Assembly: GCA_029168955.1 (NCBI GenBank)
Contig: JAPDOI010000880.1
Span: forward strand, 62,001 to 126,000
From: Aplectana chamaeleonis
Taxonomy: Eukaryota > Nematoda > Chromadorea > Rhabditida > Cosmocercidae
Reading direction: 5' to 3'
Length of the DNA: 64,000 bases
Part shown: one piece after another, positions 40,665-54,000 of the stretch
Layout: the number at the start of each line of letters is the position of its first letter
Numbering within the stretch: position 1 is the stretch's first letter
Translations under genes and position numbers: made by a program
Notes under the pieces: model-generated
Seen by the model: the letters and a program-made list of their open reading frames with translations, nothing else
What the model was told of the DNA's origin: nothing
Databases searched by the model: none

Positions 40665-43178
40665 TCCTATACACATAGAATACACTTCTCTGCTGGTTCC
40701 GGAAAATGAATGCGGGTCCCGTGTGGAAACCCTGCAGGCCGACCTTTAACCAGCTGATGACTGAGAATGGAAATTCCTTTGAATTTTTCAGTTTTTTTTT
40801 TGTTTTTCGCAGTTGTTCTTTCAGATTTCTTTTGCTTCGTTGCTTTTTATTACTTTTGTAGTGTTTTTAAGCACTATCGCAGCGAGGGGGCCACTTGGCC
40901 ATCGCACGGTGCTTTTGAAGCGAGAGGGGGGGGGAAGGCACTTGGCCATCGCGCTTGGCCACGCCCATTTTTGCATACCTCCGCGCAAATCGACCATTTT
41001 TCCTCCCCCTCCAAAATAAGGGGGCGCTGCGGCGCGGGAAAATGAGTGTGGCGAAGTGCGATGGCCAAGTGGTTCCCCTCGCGCTGCGATAGCGCGTGAA
41101 ATGAGTTAAATTGGAGGGGTTGGGCGGAGCGAGATTCCCGATTTTGGAAGGGGGAGGAAAACCAGTGCTATTTTAGTGGGGAGGGGGCACTGTTGGATAG
41201 TACTTGGCCACTCCAATTTTTCCGTGCCCCGCAACGACTCCTGATCCCGGCAGGGGAGGTAATCCCCGGACAGGTGCTCAAATTGAGTGCGGCACAGAAA
41301 AATGGGCGTGTCCAAGTGCAACGGTCAAGTGCCCCCCCCAAGCGAGAGCAACCCGTTTCACCAACATTCGCTGTTCTTCGGGAAGCGAATCTTTCTAATG
41401 CGCAATTTTCCAACCAGACCGATTCGGAGGGCTCATATAACGATTTCAAATCTTTCGAATTTTCAGCTCACATAAAGTACTCGTTCTGTTATCGATTGGA
41501 CAGTTGGGGAAAATTTGAGAAACGGGTCTTCGGGTCTAGATGTGCAGGGACGAAGTCGCCTGGGGTTGAAGTTGGGCACTTCCCACCTCCCGTAGAGCTT
41601 TCTAGGGGCGACGAAGCCAAACATTTACTACATGAACGGTGCTCTATCGTTTGGCTCAGCTAAACGAATACCATGGAGAGTGGCCGGCAAAGCCCATCGT
41701 TTTGTCAAGTCAAACGAACTTTACGTGGAGGGTGGCCGGCGAAGCTGGTCATCGTTCGGCGAAGCCGAACGAATACTACATGAAGGGTGGCCGGCAAAGT
41801 CGGCTCATCGTTCGGTGCCGCCGAACGAATACTACATGGAGAGTCGCCCGCCAAGCCGGCAGATCGTTCGGCGCAGCCGAACGAATACTAAGCAGAGGAA
41901 TTCTGGAGAAGCCGTTCCATCGTTCGGCGAAGCCGAACGAGTATTACATGGAGAGTTGCCCGCCAAGCTGGCCCATCGTTCAGTGCAGCCGAACGAATAC
42001 TACACGAAGGGTGGCCGGCGAAGCTGGCCCATCGTTCGGCGAAGCCGAACGAATACTACATGGAGGGTGGCCGGCGAAGCTGGCCCATCGTTCAGCGAAG
42101 CCGTACGAATACTACGTGGAAGGTAGCCGGCGAAGCTGGCCCATCGTTCGGCGAAGCCGAACGAATACCACCTGGAAATTAGCCGACGAAGCCTGCTCAT
42201 CGTTCGGCAAGGCCGAATGAGTATTATATGGAGTGTTGCCCGCCAAGCTGGCTCATCGTTCGGTGCAGCCGAACGAATACTACACGAAGGGTGGCCGGCG
42301 AAGCTGGCCCATCGTTCGGCGAAGCCGAACGAATACTACAAGACCGCCCCTATATTTTGGTAATTGGGCGCGCTAGAGCGCCGGAGCGCGCCGTTTGCCG
42401 TCGTTTTCGAATAACTCGCTTCAAAGTGGTCCAATCGGAAAATGGAAGCCAAATTCGGAATCAGCATCATAAATGCGATCTACCGAATGTATAAACTTTC
42501 AAAATGGAACTCGGTGGAAGATTTTGGGTTACGGTAGCCACCCGATGTCACTCGTGTCCAAATGGGGCTGGCGTGAAAGTGTTGTGATAAGTGGATTTCT
42601 TGACGTTTTCAAGTATTAAGCACATTCATATGCCATTTGTTATCCTCTGTGTTTCTTCCGAAACATTTTGACAGCGAAAAAAAATTAATAAAAATTGATA
42701 AAAAAATCATTTTTCTTAACAATTTATGGATTTTAATGTGGCAAAAGCACGAAGTTCTTCTATATTAGTTACTTATTCTGAGATGAATAGCAAAACTCTG
42801 AGAAGAAATCAGGTATTGGAAGTTAAACGGAAATCGCGCCTTGAAATCGGGTTAATTATTCGAATTCACATTCAAAAAGGGTAGGTATCAGAGCGCATTT
42901 CAACAACCATGTAATCTTTGTCTCTTTGCAATCTTTGTTTTTTCTCCTCACACGAAGAAGTCATGTCCAGAATCAACCAGTTTGCGGAAATGCACCAAGA
43001 ATGAAAATTTCAAAAAAAAAATTATTCAAAAAAATTAATTCAAAAATTACAATTTTCATGCTGGAATACTCCTCGAGTTTTCTGTTCTTCGTGTAAAGTG
43101 CATGAGTTTGTTCAGAAATTGTTTCAAAAATATAGGTTTCCTAACCTTTTCTAATCCTATACACATCCTATACACATA
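40665..43178. repeat. macrosatellite unit 1
   Basis: About 2.5-kb unit made of three modules. The first is a 5' module (40,665-41,645) with several inverted copies of ACTTGGCCATCGC / GCGATGGCCAAGT and C/G-rich runs. The second is the 56-bp array (41,646-42,340). The third is an AT-rich tail (42,341-43,178) starting GACCGCCCC and ending CCTATACACA. The site where units 3 and 4 carry a MITE is empty here (TA at 40,676-40,677 and 43,177-43,178). Confidence 0.88.
41646..42340. repeat. 56-bp hairpin repeat array 1 (~12 copies)
   Basis: Starts of ATCGTTCGG fall exactly 56 bp apart (41,751; 41,807; 41,863; 41,919). Each unit carries CGTTCGGCGAAGCCGAACG, an 8-bp stem with a 3-base GAA loop, and a second hairpin GGCCGGCGAAGCTGGCC with the same loop. 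Loops vary (GAA, GCA, CAA, AAA) while arms are mostly kept. All three plus frames stay open because 56 is not a multiple of three. Confidence 0.95.
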
Positions 43179-46046
43179 GAATACACTTTTCTGTTGGTTC
43201 CGGAAAATGAATGCGGGTCCCGTGTGGAAACCCTGCAGGCCGACCTTTAACCAGCTGATGACTGAGAATGAAATTTCCTTTGAATTTTTCAGTTTTTTTG
43301 TTTTTCGTAGTTGTTCTTTCAGATTTCTTTTGCTTCGTTGTTTTTTATTACTTTTGTAGTGTTTTTAAGCACTATCGCAGCGAGGGGGCCACTTGGCCAT
43401 CGCACGGTGCTTTTGAAGCGAGAGGGGGGAAGGCACTTGGCCATCGCGCTTGGCCACGCCCATTTTTGCATACAGCCGCGCAACTCAAGCGTTTTTCCTC
43501 CCCCCTCCAAAATCAGGGGGCGCTGCGGCGCGGTAAAATGGGTGTGGCGAAGTGCGACGGCCAAGTGGTCCCCCTCGCGCTGCGATAGCGCGTGAAATGA
43601 GTTAAATTGGAGGGGATGGGGACGTGGGTAGAAACAACAAAGGAAAATAAAACAGGGGTGCTGTCGCAGCGTGGTGGGGGGCACTTGGCCATCTCGCTTG
43701 GCCACGCCCATTTTTTGGCGCCTCAGCGAGATTCCCGATTTTGGAAGGGGGAGGAAAACCAGTGCTATTTTAGTGGGGAGGGGGCACTGTTGGATAGTAC
43801 TTGGCCACTCCAATTTTTCCGTGCCCCGCAACGACTCCTGATCCCGGCAGGGGAGGTAATCCCCGGACAGGTGCTCAAATTGAGTGCGGCACAGAAAAAT
43901 GGGCGTGTCCAAGTGCAACGGTCAAGTGCCCCCCCCCCAAGCGAGAGCAACCCATTTCACCAACATTCGCTGTTCTTCGGGAAGCGAATCACTCTAATGC
44001 GCAATTTTCCAACCAGACCGATTCGGAGGGCTCATATAACGATTTCAAATCTTTCGAATTTTCAGCTCACATAAAGTACTCGTTCTGTTATCGATTGGAC
44101 AGTTGGGGAAAATTTGAGAAACGGGTCTTCGGGTCTAGATGTGCAGGGATGAAGTCGCCTGGGGTTCAAGTTGGGAACTTCCCATCTCCCGTAGAGCTTT
44201 CTAAGGGCGACGAAGCCAAACATTTACTTCATGAACGGTGCTCTATCGTTTGGCTCAGCTAAACGAATACCATGGAGAGTGGCCGGCAAAGCCCATCGTT
44301 TTGTCAAGTCAAACGAACTTTACATGGAGAGTTGCCCGCCAAGCCGGCTCATCGTTCGGTGCCGCCGAACGAATACTACTTGAAGGGTGGCCGGCAAAGT
44401 CGGCTCATCGTTCGGTGCCGCCGAACGAATACTACATGGAGAGTCGCCCGCCAAGCCGGCAGATCGTTCGGCGCAGCCGAACGAATACTAAGCGGAGGAA
44501 TTCTGGAGAAGCCGTTCCATCGTTCGGACAAGCCGAACGAGTATTACATGGAAAGATGCCCGCCAAGCTGGCCCATCGTTCGGTGCAGCCGAACGAATAC
44601 TACACGGAGGGTGGCCGGCGAAGCTGGCCCATCGTTTGGCGAAGCCGAACGAATACCACGTGGAAATTAGCCGGCGAAGCCTGCTCATCGTTCGGCGAAG
44701 CCGAACGAGTATTACATGGAGAGTTGCCCGCCAAGCTGGCCCATCGTTCAGTGCAGCCGAACGAATACTACACGGAGGGTGGCCGGCGAAGCTGGCCCAT
44801 CGTTCAGCGAAGCCGTACGAATACTACGTGGAAGGTAGCCGACGAAGCTGGCCCATCGTTCGGCGAAGCCGAACGAATACCACGTGGAAATTAGGCGGCG
44901 AAGCCTGCTCATCGTTCGGCAAGGCCGAATGAGTATTACATGGAGTGTTGCCCGCCAAGCTGGCTCATCGTTCGGTGCAGCCGAACGAATACTACACGAA
45001 GGGTGGCCGGCGAAGCTGGCCCATCGTTTGGCGAAGCCGAACGAATACCATGTGGAAATTAGCCGGCGAAGCCTGCTCATCGTTCGGCGAAGCCGAACGA
45101 GTATCACATGGAGAGTTGCCCGCCAAGCTGGCCCATCGTTCAGTGCAGCCGAACGAATACTACACGAAGGGTGGCCGGCGAAGCTGGCCCATCGTTCGGC
45201 GAAGCCGAACGAATACTACAAGACCGCCCCTATCTTTTGGTAATTGGGCGCGCTAGAGCGCCGTTTGCCGTCGTTTTCGAATAACTCGCTTCAAAGTGGT
45301 CCAATCGGAAAATGGAAGCCAAATTCGGAATCAGCATCATAAATGAGATCTACCGAATTTATAAACTTTCAAAATGGAACTCGGTGGAAGATTTTGGGTT
45401 ACGGTAGCCACCCGATGTCACTCGTGTCCAAATGGGGCTGGCGTGAAAGTGTTGTGATAAGTGGATTTCTTGACGTTTTCAAGTATTAAGCACATTCATA
45501 TGCCATTTGTTATCCTCTGTGTTTCTTCCGAAACATTTTGACAGCGAAAAAAAAATTAATAAAAATCGATAAAAAAATCATTTTTCCTAACAATTTATGG
45601 ATTTTAATGTGGCAAAAGCACGAAGTTCTTCTATATTAGTTACTTATTCTGAGATGAATAGCAAAACTTTGAGAAGAAATCAGGTATTGGAAGTTGAACG
45701 GAAATCGCGCCTTGAAATCGGGTTAATTATTTGAATTCACATTCAAAAAGGGTAGGTATCAGAGCGCATTTCAACAACCATGTAATCTTTGTCTCTTTGC
45801 AATCTTTGTTTTTTCTCCTCACACGAAGAAGTCATGTCCAGAATCAGCCAGTTTGCGGAAATGCACCAAGAATGAAAATTTCAAAAAAAATATTCGAAAA
45901 AATTCATTCAAAAATTACAATTTTCATGCTGGAATACTCCTCGAGTTTTCTGTTCTTCGTGTAAAGCGCATGAGTTTGTTCAGAAATTGTTTCAAAAATA
46001 TAGATTTCCTAACCTTTTCTAATCCTATACACATCCTATACACATA
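43179..46046. repeat. macrosatellite unit 2
   Basis: Same three-module plan as unit 1: 5' module 43,179-44,244, array 44,245-45,220, tail 45,221-46,046. The 5' module has an extra ~100-bp segment (GACGTGGGTAGAAACAACAA) absent from unit 1. The left boundary TA is unoccupied; the right boundary carries the first TA-MITE. Confidence 0.9.
44245..45220. repeat. 56-bp hairpin repeat array 2 (~17 copies)
   Basis: Same 56-bp unit as array 1. The first two units are diverged in the same way as in the other arrays (CGTTTGGCTCAGCTAAACG then CGTTTTGTCAAGTCAAACG). Variants GCGAAGCCG, GCGCAGCCG and TGCAGCCG alternate in the loop region. Confidence 0.95.
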
Positions 46047-46324
46047 CTGTGCTTATCTGGGCCAAGTTCCGGTCCGCAATAGCGTCTCGACACGCTTTGC
46101 GGCCGCACGCGCTCGAGTCAGTCGTGTTTCCAGCGCCAAAGCCGACTCCATATGGCTGTTTTATACGGTTTTCTCCAATTTTGTTAACTTTCCAGTTTCT
46201 AAACCCACCTGGAGTCAACATAACGGCGGCTGCGGCGCTGGAAACTCTTCCGATTCGAATGCGCGCGTCCGCAAAGCGTGTCGAGACGCAACTGCGGACC
46301 GGAATTCGGCCCAGAGAAGCACAG
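46047..46324. mobile_element. TA-MITE CTGTGCTT, copy 1
   Basis: 278-bp foldback: CTGTGCTTATCTGGGCC at the left, GGCCCAGAGAAGCACAG at the right, with arms continuing through TCCGGTCCGCA and GTCTCGACACGCTTTGCGG. TA lies on both sides (46045-46046, 46325-46326). The empty site survives in unit boundaries at 40,676 and 43,177, proving insertion. Confidence 0.94.
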
Positions 46325-47388
46325 TAGACTACACTTTTCTGTTGGTTCCGGAAAATGAATGCGGGTCCCGTGTGGAAACCCTGCAGGCCGACCTTTAACC
46401 AGCTGATGACTGAGGATGGAAATTCCTTAGAATTTTTCAGTTTTTGTTTTTCGTAGTTGTTCTTTCAGTTTTCTTTTGCTTCGTTGTTTTTTATTACTTT
46501 TGTAGTGTTTTTAAGCACTATCGCAGGGAGGGGGCCACTTGGCCATCGCACTGTGCTTTTGAAGCGAGAGGGGGGGGGGGAAGGCACTTGGTCATCGCGC
46601 TTGGCCACGCCCATTTTTGCATACCGCCGCGCAACTCGAGCGTTTTTCCTCCCCCTCCAAAATAAGGGGGCGCTGCGGCGCGGGAAAATGGGTGTGGCGA
46701 AGTGTGATGGCCAAGTGGTCCCCCTCGCGCTGCGATAGCGCGTGAAATGAGTTAAATTGGAGGGGATGGGGACGTGGGTAGAAACAACAAAGGAAAATAA
46801 AACAGGGTGCTGTCGCAGCGTGGTGGGGGCACTTGGCCATCTCAGCTTGGCCACGCCCATTTTTGACGCCTCAGCGAGATTCCTGATTTTGGAAGGGGAG
46901 GAAAACCAGTGCTATTTTAGTGGGGAGGGGGCACTGTTGGATAGTACTTGGCCACTCGAATTTTTCCGTGCCCCGCAACGACTCCTGATCCCGGCAGGGG
47001 AGATAATCCCCGAACAGGTGCTCAAATTGAGTGCGGCACAGAAAAATGGGCGTGTCCAAATGCAACGGTCAAGTGCCCCCCCAAGCGAGAGCAACCTGTT
47101 TCACCAACATTCGCTGTTCTTCGGGATGCGAATCACTCTAATGCGCAATTTTCCAACCAGACCGATTCGGAGGGCTCATATAACGATTTCAAATCTTTCG
47201 AATTTTCAGCTCACATAAAGAACTCGTTCTGTTATCGATTGGACAGTTGGGGAAAATTTGAGAAACGGGTCTTCGGGTCTAGATGTGCAGGGATGAAGTC
47301 GCCTGGGGTTGAAGTTGGGCACTTCCCATCTCCCGTAGAGCTTTCTAGGGGCGACGAAGCCAAACATTTACTTCATGAACGGTGCTCT

Positions 47389-47857
47389 ATCGTTTGGCTC
47401 AGCTAAACGAATACCATGGAGAGTGGCCGGCAAAGATCATCGCTTTGTCAAGTCAAACGAACTACGTGGAGGTTGGCCGGAGAGGCGTTTGGCAGATCGT
47501 TCGGCGAAGCCGAACGAATACTATGGAGAGTTGCCCGCCAAGCCGGCTCATCGTTCGGAGCCGCCGAACGAATACTACATGGAGGGTGGCCGGCGAAGCT
47601 GGTCATCGTTCGGCGAAGCCGAACGAATACTACATGAAGGGTGGCCGGCAAAGTCGGCTCATCGTTCGGTGCCGCCGAACGAATACTACATGGAGAGTCG
47701 CCCGCCAAGCCGGCAGATCGTTCGGCGCAGCCGAACGAATACTATATGAAGGGTGGCCGGCAAAGTCGGCTCATCGTTCGGTGCCGCCGAACGAATACTA
47801 CATGGAGAGTCGCCCGCCAAGCCGGCAGATCGTTCGGCGCAGCCGAACGAATACAAA
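47389..47857. repeat. 56-bp hairpin repeat array 3a (~8 copies)
   Basis: Eight or so 56-bp units, truncated in the middle of a unit where the duplicated 5' module begins. The last three units before the break are near-exact copies of one two-unit pattern. Confidence 0.93.
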
Positions 47858-48293
47858 GCGGGATTTTTCCGTGCCCCGCAACGACTCCTGATCCCGGCAG
47901 GGGAGATAATCCCCGAACAGGTGCTCAAATTGAGTGCGGCACAGAAAAATGGGCGTGTCCAAATGCAACGGTCAAGTGCCCCCCCCCAAGCGAGAGCAAC
48001 CCGTTTCACCAACATTCGCTGTTCTTCGGGATGCGAATCACTCTAATGCGCAATTTTCCAACCAGACCGATTCGGAGGGCTCATATAACGATTTCAAATC
48101 TTTCGAATTTTCAGCTCACATAAAGTACTCGTTCTGTTATCGATTGGACAGTTGGGGAAAATTTGAGAAACGGGTCTTCGGGTCTAGATGTGCAGGGATG
48201 AAGTCGCCTGGGGTTGAAGTTGGGCACTTCCCATCTCCCGTAGAGCTTTCTAGGGGCGACGAAGCCAAACATTTACTTCATGAACGGTGCTCT

Positions 48294-49981
48294 ATCGTTT
48301 GGCTCAGCTAAACGAATACCATGGAGAGTGGCCGGCAAAGCCCATCGCTTTGTCAAGTCAAACGAACTTTACGTGGAGGTTGGCCGGAGAAGTTGGCAGA
48401 TCGTTCGGCGAAGCCGAACGAATACTACATGGAGAGTTGCCCGCCAAGCCGGCTCATCGTTCGGAGCCGCCGAACGAATACTACATGGAGGGTGGCCGGC
48501 GAAGCTGGTCATCGTTCGGCGAAGCCGAACGAATACTACATGAAGGGTGGCCGGCAAAGTCGGCTCATCGTTCGGTGCCGCCGAACGAATACTACATGGA
48601 GAGTCGCCCGCCAAGCCGGCAGATCGTTCGGCGCAGCCTAACGAATACTAAGCGGAGGAATTCTGGAGAAGCGGTTCCATCGTTCGGACAAGCCGAAGGA
48701 GTATTACATGGAGAGTTGCCCGCCAAGCTGGCCCATCGTTCGGTGCAGATGAACAAATACTACATGAAGAGTTGCCCTCCAAGCCGGCTCATCGCTCGGC
48801 GCAGCCGAACGAACACTACATGGAGGGTGGCCGGCGAAGCTGGCCCATCGTTCGGCGAAGCCGTACGATTACTACGTGGAAGGTAGGAATCGTTCGGTGG
48901 CGCCGAACGAATACTACATGGAGAGTCGCCCGCCAAGCTGGCAGATCGTTCGGCGCAGCCGAACCAATACTATATGAAGGGTGGCCGGCAAAGTCGGCTC
49001 ATCGTTCGGTGCCGCCGAACGAATACTACATGGAGAGTCGCCCGCCAAGCCGGCAGATCGTTCGGCGCAGCCGAACGAATACTAAGCGGAGGAATCCTGG
49101 AGAAGCCGTTCCATCGTTCGGCAAGGCCGAATGAGTATTACATGGAGTGTTGCCCGCCAAGCTGGCTCATCGTTCGGTGCAGATGAACGAATACAACATG
49201 AAGAGTTGCCCTCCAAGCCGGCTCATCGCTCGGCGCAGCCGAACGAACACTACATGGAGGGTGGCCTGCGAAGCTGGCCCATCGTTCGGCGAAGCCGTGC
49301 GGTTACTACGTGGAAGGTAGCCGGCGAAGCCGGCTCATCGTTCGGCGAAGCCGAACGAGTATTACATGGAGAGTTGCCCGCCAAGCTGGCCCATTGTTCG
49401 GTGCAGCCGAAGGAATACTACACGAAGGGTGGCCAGCGAAGCTGGCCCATCGTTCGGCGAAGCCGAACGAATACTACATGGAGGGTGGTCGACGAAGTGG
49501 GCTCGTCGTTCAGCGAAGCCGAGCGAGTACTACATGGAGGGTTGCCCGCCAAGCTGGCCCATCGTTCGATGCAGCGGAACGAGTACTACATGGAGGGTGG
49601 CCGGCGAAGCCAGCAGATCGTTCGGCGAAGCCGAACGAATACTACATGGAGAGTTGCCCGCCGAGCCGGTCCATCGTTCGGCGCAGCCGAACGAATACTA
49701 CATGGAGGGTGGCCGGCGAAGTGGGCTCATCGTTCAGCGAAGCCGAACGAGTATCACATGGAAAGTTGCCCGCCAAGCTGGCCCATCGTTCGATGCAGCC
49801 GAACGAATACTACGTAGAGGGTGGACGGCGAAGCCGGCAGATCGTTTGGCGATGCCGAACGAGTATCACATGGAGAGTTGCCCGCCAAGCTGGCCCATCG
49901 TTCAGTGCAGCCGAACGAATACTACACGAAGGGTGGCCGGCGAAGCTGGCCCATCGTTCGGCGAAGCCGAACCAATACTAC
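48294..49981. repeat. 56-bp hairpin repeat array 3b (~30 copies)
   Basis: Long 56-bp array. A ~1.4-kb stretch (about 48,400-49,850) is nearly identical to array 4 (about 52,260-53,710), including rare variants such as GTTACTACGTGGAAGGTAG, so the two were copied from each other recently. Confidence 0.94.
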
Positions 49982-50808
49982 AAGACCGCCCCTATCTTTT
50001 GGTAATTGGGCGCGCTAGAGCGCCGTTTGCCGTCGTTTTCGAATAACTCGCTTCAAAGTGGTCCAATCGGAAAATGGAAGCCAAATTCGGAATCAGCATC
50101 ATAAATGAGATCTACCGAATTTATAAACTTTCAAAATGGAACTCGGTGGAAGATTTTGGCTTACGGTAGCCACCCGATGTCACTCGTGTCCAAATGGGGC
50201 TGGCGTGAAAGTGTTGTGATAAGTGGATTTCTTGACGTTTTCAAGTATTAAGCACATTCATATGCCATTTGTTATCCTCTGTGTTTCTTCCGAAACATTT
50301 TGACAGCGAAAAAAAAATTAATAAAAATTGATAAAAAAATCATTTTTCCTAACAATTTATGGATTTTAATGTGGCAAAAGCACGAAGTTCTTCTATATTA
50401 GTTACTTATTCTGAGATGAATAGCAAAACTTTGAGAAGAAATCAGGTATTGGAAGTTGAACGGAAATCGCGCCTTGAAATCGGGTTAATTATTTGAATTC
50501 ACATTCAAAAAGGGTAGGTATCAGAGCGCATTTCAACAACCATGTAATCTTTGTCTCTTTGCAATCTTTGTTTTTTCTCCTCACACGAAGAAGTCATGTC
50601 CAGAATCAGCCAGTTTGCGGAAATGCACCAAGAATGAAAATTTCAAAAAAAATATTCGAAAAAATTCATTCAAAAATTACAATTTTCATGCTGGAATACT
50701 CCTCGAGTTTTCTGTTCTTCGTGTAAAGCGCATGAGTTTGTTCAGAAATTGTTTCAAAAATATAGATTTCCTAACCTTTTCTAATCCTATACACATCCTA
50801 TACACATA

Positions 50809-51087
50809 CTGTGCTTATCTGGGCCAAGTTCCGGTCCGCAATAGCGTCTCGACACGCTTTGCGGCCGCACGCGCTCGAGTCAGTCGTGTTTCCAGCGCCA
50901 AAGCCGACTCGATATGGCTGTTTTATACGGTTTTCTCCAATTTTGTTAACTTTCCAGTTTCTAAAACCCACCTGGAGTCAACATAACGGCGGCTGCGGCG
51001 CTGGAAACTCTTCCGATTCGAATGCGCGCGTCCGCAAAGCGTGTCGAGACGCAACTGCGGACCGGAATTCGGCCCAGAGAAGCACAG
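50809..51087. mobile_element. TA-MITE CTGTGCTT, copy 2
   Basis: 279 bp, nearly identical to 46,047-46,324 and at the homologous unit boundary, with TA at 50807-50808 and 51088-51089. It was probably duplicated together with the unit, not inserted a second time. Confidence 0.94.
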
Positions 51088-54000
51088 TAGACTACACTTT
51101 TCTGTTGGTTCCGGAAAATGAATGCGGGTCCCGTGTGGAAACCCTGCAGGCCGACCTTTAACCAGCTGATGACTGAGAATGGAAATTCCTTAGAATTTTT
51201 CAGTTTTTTTTGTTTTTCGTAGTTGTTCTTTCAGATTTCTTTTGCTTCGTTGTTTTTTATTACTTTTGTAGTGTTTTTAAGCACTATCGCAGCGAGGGGG
51301 CCACTTGGCCATCGCACTGTGCTTTTGAAGCGAGAGGGGGGGGGGGAAGGCACTTGGTCATTGCGCTTGGCCACGCCCATTTTTGCATACCGCCGCGCAA
51401 CTCGAGCGTTTTTCCTCCCCCTCCAAAATAAGGGGGCGCTGCGGCGCGGGAAAATGGGTGTGGCGAAGTGCGATGGCCAAGTGGTCCCCCTCGCGCTGCG
51501 ATAGCGCGTGAAATGAGTTAAATTGGAGGGGATGGGGACGTGGGTAGAAACAACAAAGGAAAATAAAACAGGGGTGCTGTCGCAGCGTGGTGGGGGGCAC
51601 TTGGCCATCTCGCTTGGCCACGCCCATTTTTTGACGCCTCAGCGAGATTCCCGATTTTGGAAGGGGGAGGAAAACCAGTGCTATTTTAGTGGGGAGGGGG
51701 CACTGTTGGATAGTACTTGGCCACTCGAATTTTTCCGTGCCCCGCAACGACTCCTGATCCCGGCAGGGGAGATAATCCCCGAACAGGTGCTCAAATTGAG
51801 TGCGGCACAGAAAAATGGGCGTGTCCAAATGCAACGGTCAAGTGCCCCCCCAAGCGAGAGCAACCTGTTTCACCAACATTCGCTGTTCTTCGGGATGCGA
51901 ATCACTCTAATGCGCAATTTTCCAACCAGACCGATTCGGAGGGCTCATATAACGATTTCAAATCTTTCGAATTTTCAGCTCACATAAAGAACTCGTTCTG
52001 TTATCGATTGGACAGTTGGGGAAAATTTGAGAAACGGGTCTTCGGGTCTAGATGTGCAGGGATGAAGTCGCCTGGGGTTGAAGTTGGGCACTTCCCATCT
52101 CCCGTAGAGCTTTCTAGGGGCGACGAAGCCAAACATTTACTTCATGAACGGTGCTCTATCGTTTGGCTCAGCTAAACGAATACCATGGAGAGTGGCCGGC
52201 TAAGATCATCGCTTTGTCAAGTCAAACGAACTACGTGGAGGTTGGCCGGAGAAGTTGGCAGATCGTTCGGCGAAGCCGAACGAATACTACATGGAGAGTT
52301 GCCCGCCAAGCCGGCTCATCGTTCGGAGCCGCCGAACGAATACTACATGGAGGGTGGCCGGCGAAGCTGGTCATCGTTCGGCGAAGCCGAACGAATACTA
52401 CATGAAGGGTGGCCGGCAAAGTCGGCTCATCGTTCGGTGCCGCCGAACGAATACTACATGGAGAGTCGCCCGCCAAGCCGGCAGATCGTTCGGCGCAGCC
52501 TAACGAATACTAAGCGGAGGAATTCTGGAGAAGCGGTTCCATCGTTCGGACAAGCCGAAGGAGTATTACATGGAGAGTTGCCCGCCAAGCTGGCCCATCG
52601 TTCGGTGCAGATGAACAAATACTACATGAAGAGTTGCCCTCCAAGCCGGCTCATCGCTCGGCGCAGCCGAACGAACACTACATGGAGGGTGGCCGGCGAA
52701 GCTGGCCCATCGTTCGGCGAAGCCGTACGATTACTACGTGGAAGGTAGTAATCGTTCGGTGCCGCCGAACGAATACTACATGGAGAGTCGCCCGCCAAGC
52801 CGGCAGATCGTTCGGCGCAGCCGAACGAATACTATATGAAGGGTGGCCGGCAAAGTCGGCTCATCGTTCGGTGCCGCCGAACGAATACTACATGGAGAGT
52901 CGCCCGCCAAGCCGGCAGATCGTTCGGCGCAGCCGAACGAATACTAAGCGGAGGAATCCTGGAGAAGCCGTTCCATCGTTCGGCAAGGCCGAATGAGTAT
53001 TACATGGAGTGTTGCCCGCCAAGCTGGCTCATCGTTCGGTGCAGATGAACGAATACAACATGAAGAGTTGCCCTCCAAGCCGGCTCATCGCTCGGCGCAG
53101 CCGAACGAACACTACATGGAGGGTGGCCTGCGAAGCTGGCCCATCGTTCGGCGAAGCCGTGCGGTTACTACGTGGAAGGTAGCCGGCGAAGCCGGCTCAT
53201 CGTTCGGCGAAGCCGAACGAGTATTACATGGAGAGTTGCCCGCCAAGCTGGCCCATTGTTCGGTGCAGCCGAAGGAATACTACACGAAGGGTGGCCAGCG
53301 AAGCTGGCCCATCGTTCGGCGAAGCCGAACGAATACTACATGGAGGGTGGTCGACGAAGTGGGCTCGTCGTTCAGCGAAGCCGAGCGAGTACTACATGGA
53401 GGGTTGCCCGCCAAGCTGGCCCATCGTTCGATGCAGCGGAACGAGTACTACATGGAGGGTGGCCGGCGAAGCCAGCAGATCGTTCGGCGAAGCCGAACGA
53501 ATACTACATGGAGAGTTGCCCGCCGAGCCGGTCCATCGTTCGGCGCAGCCGAACGAATACTACATGGAGGGTGGCCGGCGAAGTGGGCTCATCGTTCAGC
53601 GAAGCCGAACGAGTATCACATGGAAAGTTGCCCGCCAAGCTGGCCCATCGTTCGATGCAGCCGAACGAATACTACGTAGAGGGTGGACGGCGAAGCCGGC
53701 AGATCGTTTGGCGATGCCGAGCGAGTACTACATGGAGAGTCGCCCGCCAAGCCGGCAGATCGTTCGGCGCAGCCGAACGAATACTATATGAAGGGTGGCC
53801 GGCAAAGTCGGCTCATCGTTCGGTGCCGCCGAACGAATACTACATGGAGAGTCGCCCGCCAAGCCGGCAGATCGTTCGGCGCAGCCGAACGAATACTAAG
53901 CGGAGGAATCCTGGAGAAGCCGTTCCAGCGTTCGGCAAGGCCGAATGAGTATTACATGGAGTGTTGCCCGCCAAGCTGGCTCATCGTTCGGTGCAGATGA

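Larger units (their letters stand above)
46325..50808. repeat. macrosatellite unit 3 (with internal duplication)
   Basis: 5' module 46,325-47,388, short array 47,389-47,857. Then a second partial copy of the 5' module (47,863-48,293) breaks in at GGATTTTTCCGTGCCCC, followed by a long array (48,294-49,981) and tail to 50,808. The partial duplication suggests unequal exchange or gene conversion inside the satellite. Confidence 0.9.
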
